In this document: positions 44,930-55,689 of the stretch, in pieces | Layout: the number at the start of each line of letters is the position of its first letter | How positions within the stretch are numbered: position 1 is the stretch's first letter | The notes under the pieces: generated by a model | The model's input: the letters and a program-made list of their open reading frames with translations, nothing else | Databases searched by the model: none | Told to the model about the DNA's origin: nothing | Position numbers and translations under genes: made by a program | Source of the DNA: Pohlia nutans | Lineage: Eukaryota; Streptophyta; Bryopsida; Bryales; Mniaceae | Assembly: GCA_022496805.1 (NCBI GenBank) | Contig: CM040100.1 | Location: 26,317,009-26,381,008 of the forward strand | DNA: 64,000 nt | Reading direction: 5' to 3'

Positions 44930-47851
44930 TCATTGCACAAATCCTTCGGGTTGTACCATGTAGATGTCCTCGTCCAACTCGCCGTTCAAGAACGCCGTCT
45001 TCACATCCATTTGATGCATTTCCAAATCCATGGCAGCCCCGATGGCCAAAATGCATCGAATAGTGGTGAATTTCGCCACCGGTGCAAAGGTCTCATGAAA
45101 ATCAACACCTTCGATTTGTGAAAAGCCCTTTGCCACCAATCTTGCCTTATAACGAACCACATCACCCGTTGCATCTCTCTTTGCACGAAATACCCACTTA
45201 CAACCGATAGCGTTGCGATTCTTGGGGAGGGGAGTCAATTCCCAAGTGCCATTGTCCATCAACGATTTGTACTCCTCTTGCATGGCTTGCTCCCACTTGT
45301 TTGCATCATCACAACTCAACGCTTCACGAATCGTCAATGGAGCATCTAAAAGTGCAACGTTTGCATGCTCCTCCTCACCTTGAGGGAGAATATGATTCTT
45401 CCACCACTCGCCAAGTGGTCTACGATTTCTCTCTGGATAACGACGATCGCTCGAGGATGCATTGTCTTCAACCGCCTTTGCTTGTGCCTTTTTCTCACCA
45501 TTCCTCGTCTTCAGAGGTCGCTCCTCAATATGTTCCTCATCACCACCATCTTCGTCATCCTCGTCTTGATCAACAATATCAATAACGGGAGATTTGGAAG
45601 ATTGGTCCACAATGGCCGGTTTATTGCCACTTCTCCCACTTGGACCATCGTCCAAATTGTCTTCAACTTTGGAATTCCTGCAAAATGTCACATCACGAGC
45701 TTGAATGATCTTCTTGGTCTCGAGCGACATGAGCCTGTACGCCTTGGTACCTTCACAATATCCAAGAAACACACATTTTGTTGCCTTGGCCTCAAGTTTG
45801 GTTCTTTGAGAATCGGGTACCTTTGCAAATGCGATGCATCCAAATGTGCGCATGTGCTCCACGCGGGGTGGCCTCCCACTCCACGCTTGCTCTGGTGTCA
45901 TGTTTTGAACCGCACTCGTCGGGCATCGGTTGCGTGTGTACACCGCAGTCACCACCGCTTCCGCCCAAAGGTCCAAACCCAAATTTTGTGCATGCAACAT
46001 ACTCCTTGCCATTTCCACAATTGTTCGATTTGCACGCTCTGCAACTCCGTTTTGTTGTGGTGTATATGGCGTTGTGGTTTGTCTAGCAATGCCTTCTTTC
46101 TTCAATAACTCTGCAAATTGGTTGGACATGAACTCGCCGCCATTATCCGATCGAAACACCTTGATCTTGTGCTCGGATTGCTTCTCAACCAACGCCTTGA
46201 ACTCTTTGAACTTCTCAAAACACTCGCTCTTTGCTTTGATCGGATACAACCATATCTTCCTCGAAAAATCATCAATGAACGTCACAAAATACTTGCAACC
46301 CCCCATAGACGTGGTCTTCATTGGACCACACACGTCGGAATGCACAATCTCAAGAACCTTGGTTGCACGAGTTGCCCCATCAACTGGAAACGGTGAGCGT
46401 TGTTGCTTGCCTTCAATACAACCCTCACATGTGAATGAACTAGGCGCGACGTGTGATTGTGCAAGATCCATGCCACTTACCATTCCACGCAGTGCTTTCA
46501 CACTCTTGACATTCAAATGCCCGAGACGACGATGCCACAACGCCAACTTGTCTTCGTTTGAACTCGATTGCACCAACGTTGCCGATTCCGCCGCGTGCAT
46601 CTTGGAAAACTTGATTTGGTACAAGCCGTTGACTTCGTGTATAATGGCCACCTCCTCACGACTTGGGGACAACACAAAACACCCTTGGTCGCTAAATTCC
46701 ACTCGCAAATGCTTCATCACCAAATGTCGCACCGATAAAAGATTTGCCTTCAACTTGGGAACGTGGAGGACATCATGGATGGTAATTGTCTTCACACGAC
46801 CCTTCACCTCGGTGTCTACGACGATGGATCCTTTACCCACGGCTTGAAGAACCGTATCATCACCCAAAATGACATTCTTTGGAGATATGACGTGATATGA
46901 TTGGAAACAACTCCTAATGGGCGCCATGTGACTCGAGGCTCCCGAATCAACAATCCAATCGATCACACTACCATTGCATGACACGTCACTTGCCATCATT
47001 GCATACTCGTCCCCGTCATCACACCAAGAAGAGACGCTAGTCATAAATGCGTACTCATCACCTGCATCGTTGACCTTTGTATTGTTGGCACTTTCCTCTC
47101 TCTTGCGTTTGTAGCAAAATTTTGCCAAGTGGCCCTTCTTACCGCAATAGTAGCATACCTTGTCTGTAGAGCTCCCACTGGTACCGCTCTTGGATTGCTT
47201 CGCCATAAGCGCCGCGCTATCGCCACGAGTCTCGTTCTCTTTGCGCCGCGAGAGTTCATGCAACAACCGTGATGTCACATAATCAAGAGTGAGCTCGCTA
47301 ATGGGCCTACTCTCCATAGCAACGATAAGATACTCGTACGACGGCGGCAAACTCTCGAGGAGCGTCATAACGATATCACCGTCGGTAATGTTGACGTCTG
47401 CGCCGTTGAGCTGATCCGCAAGAGCCTTGACTTTGTTGATGTGCGCCAACATGTCGTCGTTTTCTTCCATCTTGATGGTGAAAAACTTGCGCCTCAAAAA
47501 CAAGATATTGACCAAGCTCTTTGCCTCATGAATATTGCAAAGCTTGGCCCATGCCTCGGCGGGAGTCTTGCACGACCGAATATGAGAAAGCTGGGAATCA
47601 GAAAGATTAAGAGCCAAAATGGCAAAGGCCTTTTTCTCTCGCCGAGTGTACGCAGTTCGTACCCTAGCCTCGGCGTCGGACGAAGGCGGTTCCTCACTAC
47701 CCTCAACTATCTCCCACAATTCTTTTTCGGCCATGACCATTTCCATCTTGAATTTCCACAAGTGGAAGTTGACGCCATCGAACTTGTCTACAACCTTAGC
47801 ACCTTCACCCTCAAATGTAGCCATATCCTTGATTGAAGGACGTACGCTCAC
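44930..47851 (-). CDS. Copia Gag-protease-integrase and start of RT, 973 codons
   Basis: The frame begins MSVRPSIKDMATFEGEGAK. Gag spans about residues 1-230, with a CCHC zinc knuckle at about 233-247 (CYYCGKKGHLAKFC). The aspartic protease site is WIVDSGASSHMAP at about 299-311. The integrase has LWHRRLGHLNVKSVKAL and SFTCEGCIEGKQ (zinc-binding), EIVHSDVCGPMKTTSMGG, FRSDNGGEFMSNQF and TPYTPQQNGVAERANR (D, D, E). RT begins with CKWVFRAKRDATGDVVRYKA and MDVKTAFLNGELDEDIYMVQ, followed by PEGFVQ. A TGA at 44930-44932, most simply from CGA, cuts the polyprotein before the YVDD motif. Without it Pol would continue through 43751. Confidence 0.92.
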   Translation of the reverse strand: MSVRPSIKDMATFEGEGAKVVDKFDGVNFHLWKFKMEMVMAEKELWEIVEGSEEPPSSDAEARVRTAYTRREKKAFAILALNLSDSQLSHIRSCKTPAEAWAKLCNIHEAKSLVNILFLRRKFFTIKMEENDDMLAHINKVKALADQLNGADVNITDGDIVMTLLESLPPSYEYLIVAMESRPISELTLDYVTSRLLHELSRRKENETRGDSAALMAKQSKSGTSGSSTDKVCYYCGKKGHLAKFCYKRKREESANNTKVNDAGDEYAFMTSVSSWCDDGDEYAMMASDVSCNGSVIDWIVDSGASSHMAPIRSCFQSYHVISPKNVILGDDTVLQAVGKGSIVVDTEVKGRVKTITIHDVLHVPKLKANLLSVRHLVMKHLRVEFSDQGCFVLSPSREEVAIIHEVNGLYQIKFSKMHAAESATLVQSSSNEDKLALWHRRLGHLNVKSVKALRGMVSGMDLAQSHVAPSSFTCEGCIEGKQQRSPFPVDGATRATKVLEIVHSDVCGPMKTTSMGGCKYFVTFIDDFSRKIWLYPIKAKSECFEKFKEFKALVEKQSEHKIKVFRSDNGGEFMSNQFAELLKKEGIARQTTTPYTPQQNGVAERANRTIVEMARSMLHAQNLGLDLWAEAVVTAVYTRNRCPTSAVQNMTPEQAWSGRPPRVEHMRTFGCIAFAKVPDSQRTKLEAKATKCVFLGYCEGTKAYRLMSLETKKIIQARDVTFCRNSKVEDNLDDGPSGRSGNKPAIVDQSSKSPVIDIVDQDEDDEDGGDEEHIEERPLKTRNGEKKAQAKAVEDNASSSDRRYPERNRRPLGEWWKNHILPQGEEEHANVALLDAPLTIREALSCDDANKWEQAMQEEYKSLMDNGTWELTPLPKNRNAIGCKWVFRAKRDATGDVVRYKARLVAKGFSQIEGVDFHETFAPVAKFTTIRCILAIGAAMDLEMHQMDVKTAFLNGELDEDIYMVQPEGFVQ

Positions 47852-48798
47852 AAAATTCAGCCCCTAGAAAGCTAAGAAAAATTGTTTTTATGATTTTTTT
47901 GACAATTTTGTGATTTGTGAAGCAAATTGCACACGTATGTGCTTCTAATGCCTCCAAACTAATTCCAAACACTAAATCAGCACCTTTGTGCTACACATCA
48001 ACCTCACAACACTCAATCGTGATGGTTCTTAGTGAATTTGCACAAGATCATACCACAACACCCTAACTAGGAGAATTGCGCACTCGTTGGCTCAAATCCA
48101 CTCAAATCAACACCCTTGTGCTTCACAACACGTAATGCACCCTATGGACACCCTTGTGCCTTCCAAGGACTCTAAATCAATGCAAATTCAGCCCCTTCAA
48201 GTCCTAATTGCATTGAAATTCATCAAATCAGCCCCGTTGTGCATTCACTAACCCAAACTCTAATTTTGAGCACTCCAAGGGCATAACTCACATTCCAAAC
48301 CCTTGTGCAAGAATTGCAATACCAAAATCAGATTGTAGACTCACCCCAAGAGCCTCAAAGCATAAAAGTGCCTTGCAACAACACAAGTGCACAAATTGAG
48401 CACAAATTGAGCCAATAAGCTCCAATAAGCTCCAATAAGCTCCAATAAGCTCCAATAAGCTCCAATATACTCCAACAAGCACCAATAGGCTCCAAAGCTC
48501 CAATTCAGCCCTTGTAGACGTGTATAAACTCCAAAAGTGCTCCAAAGTGCTCCAAAAGCTCCAAATCAACAAATGATAGCTCCAAAGTGCGAATTCAGCC
48601 CTCCAACACGTAGATCAAAGGTAGGAAGATTGTAATACCTCCCAATGTCGAAATCAGCCCACCAAAGCTCGAATTCAGCCCTCCAAAGTTCCAAATCAGC
48701 GCTCCCATACTCCAAAATCAGCGCTCCAACGCACGACCTCCACACAATGAGCAATCTAATCTATCACTCACGCAAAACACATGAGTGGGCCCATAACC
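47852..48798 (-). repeat. Copia 5' untranslated region with 10-bp tandem repeat
   Basis: Between the 5' LTR and the Gag start lies a non-coding leader. At about 48415-48475 the unit CTCCAATAAG is repeated about six times, with diverged GCTCCAAA units up to about 48720. The primer-binding site should lie next to the LTR at about 48781-48798 (minus strand GGTTATGGGCCCACTCAT). I could not match it to a tRNA with confidence. Confidence 0.7.
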
Positions 48799-49116
48799 TA
48801 TTGAAGGTTAGATTAGAATGCCAAAGCCTCACACAAACACTTGGAATGCATAGGAAAGAGATGATCTTTACTCATGAGCTGCCCCTCTTAAGTAGCACAC
48901 CCAAGGGAGTCCCCTTGGCAAACCATATGGGACATCAGCCCATACTCCACTCCTAGTACACTAGGATCAGCCCATATCACTTGGGAGACCCAATTCTCAT
49001 TACTTCTAACTAGTACCACTTCTCTAGTTGCAAGTCTAGCTCATTCGCATCATCTACTCTAGCTAATGCGCATAGCTATGAGCAACTTCAGCCCACGCAA
49101 TCATCCTACTTCAACA
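48799..49116 (-). repeat. Copia 5' LTR
   Basis: This is the upstream LTR of the minus-strand element, 318 bp, the same length as its partner at 43449-43766 and about 99 percent identical by eye. Confidence 0.9.
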
Positions 49117-49720
49117 ATCAACACCACATACATGCCCTTAGAACCAAAAGACATAACAAAGCAATATGGGAACTAAGAAAACTAATTTTATCATCACAAA
49201 AATCAAGATGCTACACCCTCATGAATGCAAGGACATTCAACAACAACCCACAAGAAAATACAGTCCCCTTATGGCTCCTACCCTGTACATGTGGACAACA
49301 AAGATGCCACTACAACGCTAGATTCAAACCCGACTTTCTGTGTATTAAAGAGCTTCCACACCAAATTACTCCACTGCTAAACCCAGCAGACAACCTCACC
49401 GTACAATTTATTGAATTCACATACACAAATGACAGATTCTCACAAGACGCAATTAACAATAAAATTCAAAATACCAACCATTAATTAATAACATCATTCA
49501 ACAAGGCTAGAAAGTAGATCCACTTATCGTCATTGCCGCTAGAGCTAGAAGAACTACGCACGTCCCGTTAATGAAACAACTCGAAAAAAATTCAAACTAT
49601 CTGAAACTTCTGTTAAACACACATTCAAAGCAATAAACAGTATTGCTATACAATATGCTGGATCAATCCTTCTACATAAAAAACGACTAGAAAACAACCA
49701 ATCAATACTAATAGAATAAA
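49117..49720 (+). pseudogene. LINE ORF2 extreme C terminus
   Basis: The LINE coding continues after the copia insertion with KDITKQYGNLRKLI-like sequence and an 87-residue open stretch, MNARTFNNNPQENTVPLWLL then CTCGQQRCHYN. It ends, after stops, near 49720. The cysteine pairs may belong to a zinc-binding tail. No other function can be assigned. Confidence 0.45.
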
Positions 49721-49784
49721 AGAGGGGGTAGTGGTGAAGACCACTATTTATTAGCACAATGTTACCATTTGTCTCAGGAAGGCG

Positions 49785-49960
49785 GGTAGGGGCCGGTTGG
49801 TTGATACAATTTTCCTGCCTATGATAAACTCACTAGCAGCACCAAGTCATGTATATCACATTAAACGCTCAGACAGACTCAACGGGAATCGAACCCGGAC
49901 CGTATAATTGTAACACAAACGTCCTTCCCCAACCAACCTAAGAATCATGACTTGGCACAA
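49785..49960 (-). mobile_element. tRNA-derived SINE, family A, copy 2, in LINE 3' region
   Basis: On the minus strand it reads GCCAAGTCATGATTCTTAGG, an A-box-like TTAGGTTGGTTGGGG, a perfect B box GGGTTCGATTCCC (49884-49896), then ATATACATGACTTGGTGCTG and a tail to ATCAACCAACC. It is homologous to 25935-26103. Its position splits the LINE 3' untranslated region. Confidence 0.7.
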
Positions 49961-49989
49961 TACAACCAACACAATAAACCTCAACTTAT

Positions 49990-50200
49990 ACTATAACAAA
50001 GACGTAATTACTTGCTAATGGTTACTGTGGGCTACTTTTACAAGTTTCTGGTTACTAAAGTGTCTATTCTCGGAAGGGGAGAGTAGTCTTGTACCAATGT
50101 CCCTTTGCCCGGTGGGCATTGGCTCATTTTCAAGACGAACAGACACCTTATTCACGCCGGCCTCGAAAGAGGACCGGAGTTTCTATCTATCTATCTGTAT
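49990..50200 (+). other. LINE 3' tail with (TATC)n end, shared with SINE
   Basis: The final segment carries GGGGAGAGTAGTCTTGT, CCGGTGGGCATTGG, ATTCACGCCGGCC and CGGAGTTTCTATCTATCTAT. The same segment in diverged form is the 3' end of the SINE at 55786-56150. Such shared tails let LINE reverse transcriptase recognise SINE RNA. Confidence 0.75.
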
Positions 50201-50349
50201 TCCAATCTTAATCAATGTACCAACTTCTTTCAATTTTTAACATATAAATTTTTATCCTAAACCGTATACATATAAGTCACTTCCAATTATAAAATTCACA
50301 ATAGTTATGTGTGAGTCCGTTCTTGATATGAAAATTTGCAATGGAGAGA

Positions 50350-51540
50350 ACATGCAATTCGCTATTTATGCACTTGGCCAAGTGCGTTCGTTACATGAGC
50401 AAATCTTGCTTAAAATTTTTTGAGTAATATTTTTTATTTTTGTCTTTATCTTATCTTTTATCTTTTTTTTAATCTTTTTTTAATCTTTTCTTTATCTTGT
50501 TTCATTTATCTTATTTCTTTCTTGTCTTCATTTCTTTTCCTTCTTGTCTTCCTTCTAGTCTTCTTCTTTTTCTTCTATTTTTTCTTCATTCCTCTTGTGG
50601 AAGCTGTAAACCCTACATCTGTACCAAGGATAAAAAACCAAAAAAAAATTAAAAAATGATTTTTATTTTTTTTAATTTTTTTTTCGGGTTTTCGCCTTCT
50701 TGTTTGTCTAGGGCTCATGAACCCTGAGAATAGAAATTTAAAATAAAAATTAGAGTTCAGCCGTTGGCTGAACCCTAAACGACGGAGGATAACGAAAAAT
50801 AAAAGTTTTTTTTCTATTTTTAGTATATGTGGGCTACATACACTAATCCTACATTTTCTCCTATCTCATTTTCTCTTCCTCTCCATCTCATCCTCTTCCC
50901 TCTCCCTCTTCCTCCTCCCTCTTTCCTCTCCCCTATATATGAGTCGCGCACCCAGTAGCCCATAGCACACAAAAAATAGGATTTTTTTATTTTTATTTTT
51001 ATTTTTTCTCATCCTCCACCGTTTAAGGTTCAGCCTATTTTTAAAAAAATTATATTTTTAGGGTTCAAGAGCCCTAAACAAAAAAGAAGGCAAAAACCAA
51101 AAAAAAAAAAAAAACAAAAGCAAATTTTTTTATTTTTATTTTTATTTTTATTTTTTGGTGCGGATGTAAGGTTTGCAGCTGCTACAAGAGGAATGAAGAA
51201 AAAATAGAAGAAGAAAAAGAAGACAAGAAGGAAGACAAGAAGGAAAAGAAATGAAGACAAGAAAGAAATATGATAAATGAAACAAGATAAAGAAAAGATT
51301 TAAAAACGATTAGAAAACGATTTAAAAATGATTAAAAAACAATTAAAAAAAAGATAAAAGATAAGATAAAGACAAAAATAAAAAATAAATTAAAGAATTG
51401 TTTCTTTACAATGAAAGTAATTGTAGAAAGACAAAAATTGTTATTTTTTAGACTATTTTTTAGACTATTTTTTTAATGCTTCCGGGGGCCAAGTGCATGA
51501 TTATATGACCAAGTGCTTAAATAGCAAATTGCGTGTTAGA
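50350..51540. mobile_element. Long fold-back element (about 1.2 kb, arms about 450 bp)
   Basis: About 50360-50820 pairs with the reverse complement of about 50995-51535. Outer ends share GCAATTNGCTATTTANGCAC then TTGG. The inner parts share TTCTTGTCTTCATTTCTTTT, TCATTCCTCTTG and GGGTTCA. The loop at 50820-50995 contains CTCTTCC-rich sequence. Pyrimidine-rich open frames on both strands are composition artefacts. No transposase is present. Confidence 0.7.
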
Positions 51541-54441
51541 GGTGTTCACACATGGCATTACTGAACTGCGTCACCCTCATTTTAGAAAATTTAACTCAAA
51601 TTCTATTTAACTTTGAAGACACAGACCCTCCAAAATCTAATTTTTGAGTGTGCATTATACGGTTCAAAGACATACTGTAATCTTGCAATTCCACCATTAG
51701 ATGATTTTCTGGTTTCGGTGAAATTGTCTCCACTCCAATTGAGAATACAATTGTATGGTTATTTTCTAATTTAATCCATTTTGTTTCTAATAGTATTCAT
51801 CACACTAGAAAATATTATTGAAATCTAGTGCATGTAGCTACAGTACCCTAGGCACTAATAAAAGGGTTAAATAACCGACCAAGTCCCATGAGTTTGGTAT
51901 TTTCAATTTTCAAACCACTTTGAATTGCTAGTAATAGATAAATAGTTTTATGAATTATCTATTTTTAGGCATCATCCATGACAAGAATAGTGTGTACGTA
52001 CCGGAATTTTAAGAATGTATATTTGAGGCACATGAATTGTTTTGCAACATGCAGGAAGCATATGAGCTGCTTTTGTGGCAACCTGTTGCAGAGGAATTTC
52101 CATCATGAAGAGTTGCGATTTTTCGGCCAGAATCTAATCATCAACCCTTCGGATACGGGATACCCCTGCAACGCCTTTAGATACCCCTCTCTATCATTTG
52201 GTAGTTTAACTTCTAAGTGTGCCGACGTTCAAAATCTAAACGTTTTTTGAATTACAATGAACTTCAAAGACATGTTTCTCTTTCATATGTTGTTTCAATG
52301 TAAAAAATTGTTGAAAGATGAGTGGCGTGCACTAGTCTAATTTGCGTGGTAATTTTTTTTACCTCAACCAAAATATTATGAATTCTAGGGAAACAATCTA
52401 GGAAAAGGGGGTTCAGCCTTCTAGGATTGATACTTCTATATTTTGGATTTCAAAGTAAATAGCAGTGGAGCTAACTTCAAATTGATTTATCTTTTTTATT
52501 GGTGGATGCATAAAAGGAATTTAGTGGAAGATGGTTTGTTAGTTTACTCCGCTTTGGTGAATACCGTATCCTAGGAGCAGGTTTGGAGTCCTTTTGCTAA
52601 ATAATAATTGTTTTTTCTTCTAAAATTAGCTTTCAGCCAAACAAATTTTACCCAACACTATTTTTATTTTGTAAACTTTTATTAAAAAATAAATTCCCTA
52701 AAATTATGGCATCGATTTTCAGAATTATTTTTTGCCGAACGTGCTCCTAAAATATAATAGCGGCATTCCAAATGGCCATCTGGATAAAGGCTTGGAGTGC
52801 CACTGGTGGTTATGCTCATTCCAAATAGTAAGGGTTGCTTTACATTAGGAGTCAGACCCAACGTAATGATTGTGCAAGTGGGTTGAAATCCTCGCTTCTC
52901 ATTGGTTGAAAGCCATTCTTTGGGCCCAACCCCTTTACATTAGGAGTTGAGCCCAATGCAACCAAAACATTTTTTTACGTAACACTAGCTGCTTTTAAGT
53001 CTGTTATAAAATGTGCACGTGACAACAAGTTATCGGACTTACTTAAGTTCAAGTGTGTAGTGCAGCGTTAACAAGTTAACGCTCTTGTGCACACTTTGGA
53101 TTGGAAGGCAGCCAATGCTTTACGTCGGGTTACACTCACCACAACTTGGGCACTTTACTTTGTTACCCGCTTTTGGGCTACCGCCCTCAAACTGGTAAAA
53201 GAGCATAGTACCCTCATAGGTGAGCGTAACCCCTTACATTAAACCGACAAGCTCTTACACATGCTTGACTCAATTCATTGGGTTCACCAAATATGGAATC
53301 CCAAACTTTGGGCTTGGGCCTAAGTGCACATTTCATTAAAAACTACAATCTTATTATATTGAATGTTTGAGCTTTGACTCTAAAGCTCCCCCCCCCCCCC
53401 CCCCCCCGAACGTTAATGCAAACACTGTTCACACATGGACCCCATTTTCTGAAATTTCCATTTTGGGCACCCTAGGGTCTTTTTTTGGCAATTTGTTTTG
53501 CAAATTTGGGGCATACGGTTCAAATTTGGTTTAGGGGGATCCTCTCGGGAATTTTAAACTTTTGGAAGAGCGGGTTAATTTTTAAGGTGGGCCCCTACAT
53601 GTTCAAAACATGGGACAATTTTTGTCCTCTTGCATTAACGTCGGCGGGATTTAGAGAATTCCGTGCTTGAGGTGGGGCCTAAGGCTAAGATGGGCTGATT
53701 TTTTTTTATTTTTGGTTGCATAGGGCACAAGAACGACGGGCCCGACTCCGCCCTAAGTTACTACTACGGGCTGACATGCTAGAGTAGCCACGAGCCATGA
53801 TTTAACTTTAGATGATGGTGCTGCTGATGTGGACTAAAGACCGTGTGCGTTGCCAGGGGTCTTCGCAATGGCCGCGTCCCTCGCAAGTCCCAATGCCGGC
53901 AACAACAACCACGCCTCCGCGCAATCCACTCGTCCCCACGCGAGTCGCCACACTTGAACTGATGATGACAGCATCATCGCGGCGTCGCCACTTCATCGGG
54001 GCCCCGTTTCTTCGAAGCAGCACCCCGTTTGAGTTTGAGGAGGATCATTCATCGCCACCATCCTCTCTGAAGCAAGCAGAATTATTGTTGTTGTTGCATC
54101 CCAAACCAGATCAACGACTTTGGGTTGGTGCCGCGGCGCGGCCCCTCGCCTCCGGTGCCTCCGCCCGCGCTTGCCACCGCCGCTGCGTTGCTATCCTTTC
54201 TCCATCTCCGCACTAACTTTGAATCCTCATTTTGCCTTCCTCCCCTCCTTTCCCAGGTGCCTAGCCTCCGTTTGTTAGCGAGTTAGTTGCTAGGCAGATT
54301 AATTCGGACTGCTTCATAGATCGATCTCTCCGTCGCTCGTTTGCCTCCCTCGTCGGCCGGGTTGAATTGGGTGTCGCGTGCATTTTGACTACGCGGATTG
54401 ATTGGGCCTGAGATTGAGGTGGGGCGTGGGCGTGGCGCGCC
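51541..54441. other. Intergenic region with poly-C tract and small inverted repeats
   Basis: No gene is supported. Visible items are TTTACATTAGGAGT twice (about 52836 and 52932), the palindrome GCGTTAACAAGTTAACGC near 53068, a run of 20 C at 53388-53407, and a 12-bp inverted pair ACGTTAATGCAA / TTGCATTAACGT at about 53409 and 53630 enclosing about 233 bp. GC content rises from about 53740 toward the protease gene, where a 134-residue open frame at 53812-54216 has no recognisable domain. Confidence 0.4.
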
Positions 54442-55640
54442 ATGGGTGGGATGGTGGCGCTGGTGGTGACGGTGATATCGATGATGCAGGCGTGGACAGC
54501 GACGGCGCAGATGTTCAACGTGGTGCACAAGTACGCGCACGTGCAGGGGTCGCCGGCCAAAAGCGAGGGGCGGGGAGCGTCGTGGGAATACGCTGCCCTG
54601 CTGCAGGCGCACGATCGACGCCGCCTGGCCGCCGTGGCCGACTTCCCTGTGCGCGGCGACGACGACCCCACCTCCATCGGGTACGTATCATGTCTCTGCC
54701 ATGCACTCGATCTCACGCGCCTGCCACCCCTTTCATCATTGGTGTGGAATTTGATCTCGACCACGGTTTACGCACTAGAGTCGATGTGTCCTCAGGCCCA
54801 GAACTCACTCGTCCCTTGAACGAAACAGGGGAGAGTATGCGGCCGTGAATGGGCCCCTTGGAATCACTGGATCTTCTTCTCGGATTATGTAACTCAGACT
54901 TATTTGTTTATGAGCTTCCTTAGAACGCTCACACTATTCTGAAGGCAGCTAACTAGGCAGGCAGCAGGCCCAACAGACCGCTACTCCAGTCGCAGCCTGC
55001 CACGCGGCCCAGCAACTGACATCTAGATTCCTGCCATCATGCTGCACAGGCACCGTTAGAACGATGTGAGTCCGATTTTTCTCTGGGGTAAATCCGGCGA
55101 TCCGTTGATGGGTGGCACGGATCCATGTCAATTCAGGTGTGCGTAGACAGGAGAGAAATCATGAGGCATTAATCTGATCGAGCCGTGCACGTGGATCTGC
55201 AATTAATTTCTCAGATCTGCAGGCACGATGGGCATGTCGGTAGAGGCTGCCAAGGAACCGGCTCGCATTGCGCGACCTCGCTGTCTCTGTGGCCGCACGA
55301 GGGGTCGTTTAATTTGTGGGAAGTGTAGTTGGAAGTTCTGATGGCTTGGCAAGTTGGCAATGATGCAATTGACGGAGTCAAGGTGTAGCCAGGCGATAAT
55401 GGTTGCTATGGGGGGACGGGGACTGATCATGTGTCAGGTTGTACTTCACGGAGCTCAAGCTGGGTACACCTCCGCGTCAATACTACGTGCAGATGGACAC
55501 CGGAAGCGATATCCTGTGGTTAAATTGCGCCCCTTGCCCCGGTTGCCCTCTGACGACCAGTCTTGAAGGGGTACGTACGATCCCTGCACTGCACTAAACT
55601 CTCACCATCACTATCATCATCATCATATATATTTTAATTA

Positions 55641-55689
<49 letters not shown>

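Larger units (their letters stand above)
43444..49121 (-). mobile_element. Ty1/copia LTR retrotransposon, near-complete
   Basis: It is bounded by 318-bp LTRs (43449-43766 and 48799-49116) and the 5-bp target duplication ATCAA (43444-43448 and 49117-49121). The two LTRs differ at only about four positions by eye, so insertion is recent relative to the decayed LINE it sits in. The internal region codes on the minus strand for Gag-protease-integrase-RT-RNase H, in copia order. One in-frame stop is the only obvious lesion. The element splits LINE ORF2 after the zinc finger. Confidence 0.92.
28790..50190 (+). mobile_element. Decayed non-LTR retrotransposon (LINE) with nested insertions
   Basis: The plus-strand order is ORF1 (28953-34443, interrupted), an A/C-rich linker, then ORF2 with a 2A peptide, APE endonuclease, reverse transcriptase, RNase H and a zinc finger. 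It ends in a 3' tail with (TATC)n at about 50186-50198. Insertions at 29916-33743, 39383-40881, 43449-49116 and 49785-49960 account for about half of the length. The coding continues in the same order on both sides of each insertion. The coding strand is very rich in A and C and poor in G and T. Many stops and frameshifts show it is old and inactive. The 5' border is approximate. Confidence 0.75.

Noticed and set aside
45365..46847. Plus-strand frames of 247 and 305 codons
   Set aside because: Antisense shadows of the copia Gag-Pol frame.
50420..51260. Pyrimidine-rich frames on both strands (79 and 76 codons)
   Set aside because: Mirror images from the two arms of the fold-back element; no gene.
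53812..54848. GC-rich frames upstream of and overlapping protease exon 1, both strands
   Set aside because: They lie in the upstream flank or in other frames of exon 1 and have no recognisable domain.
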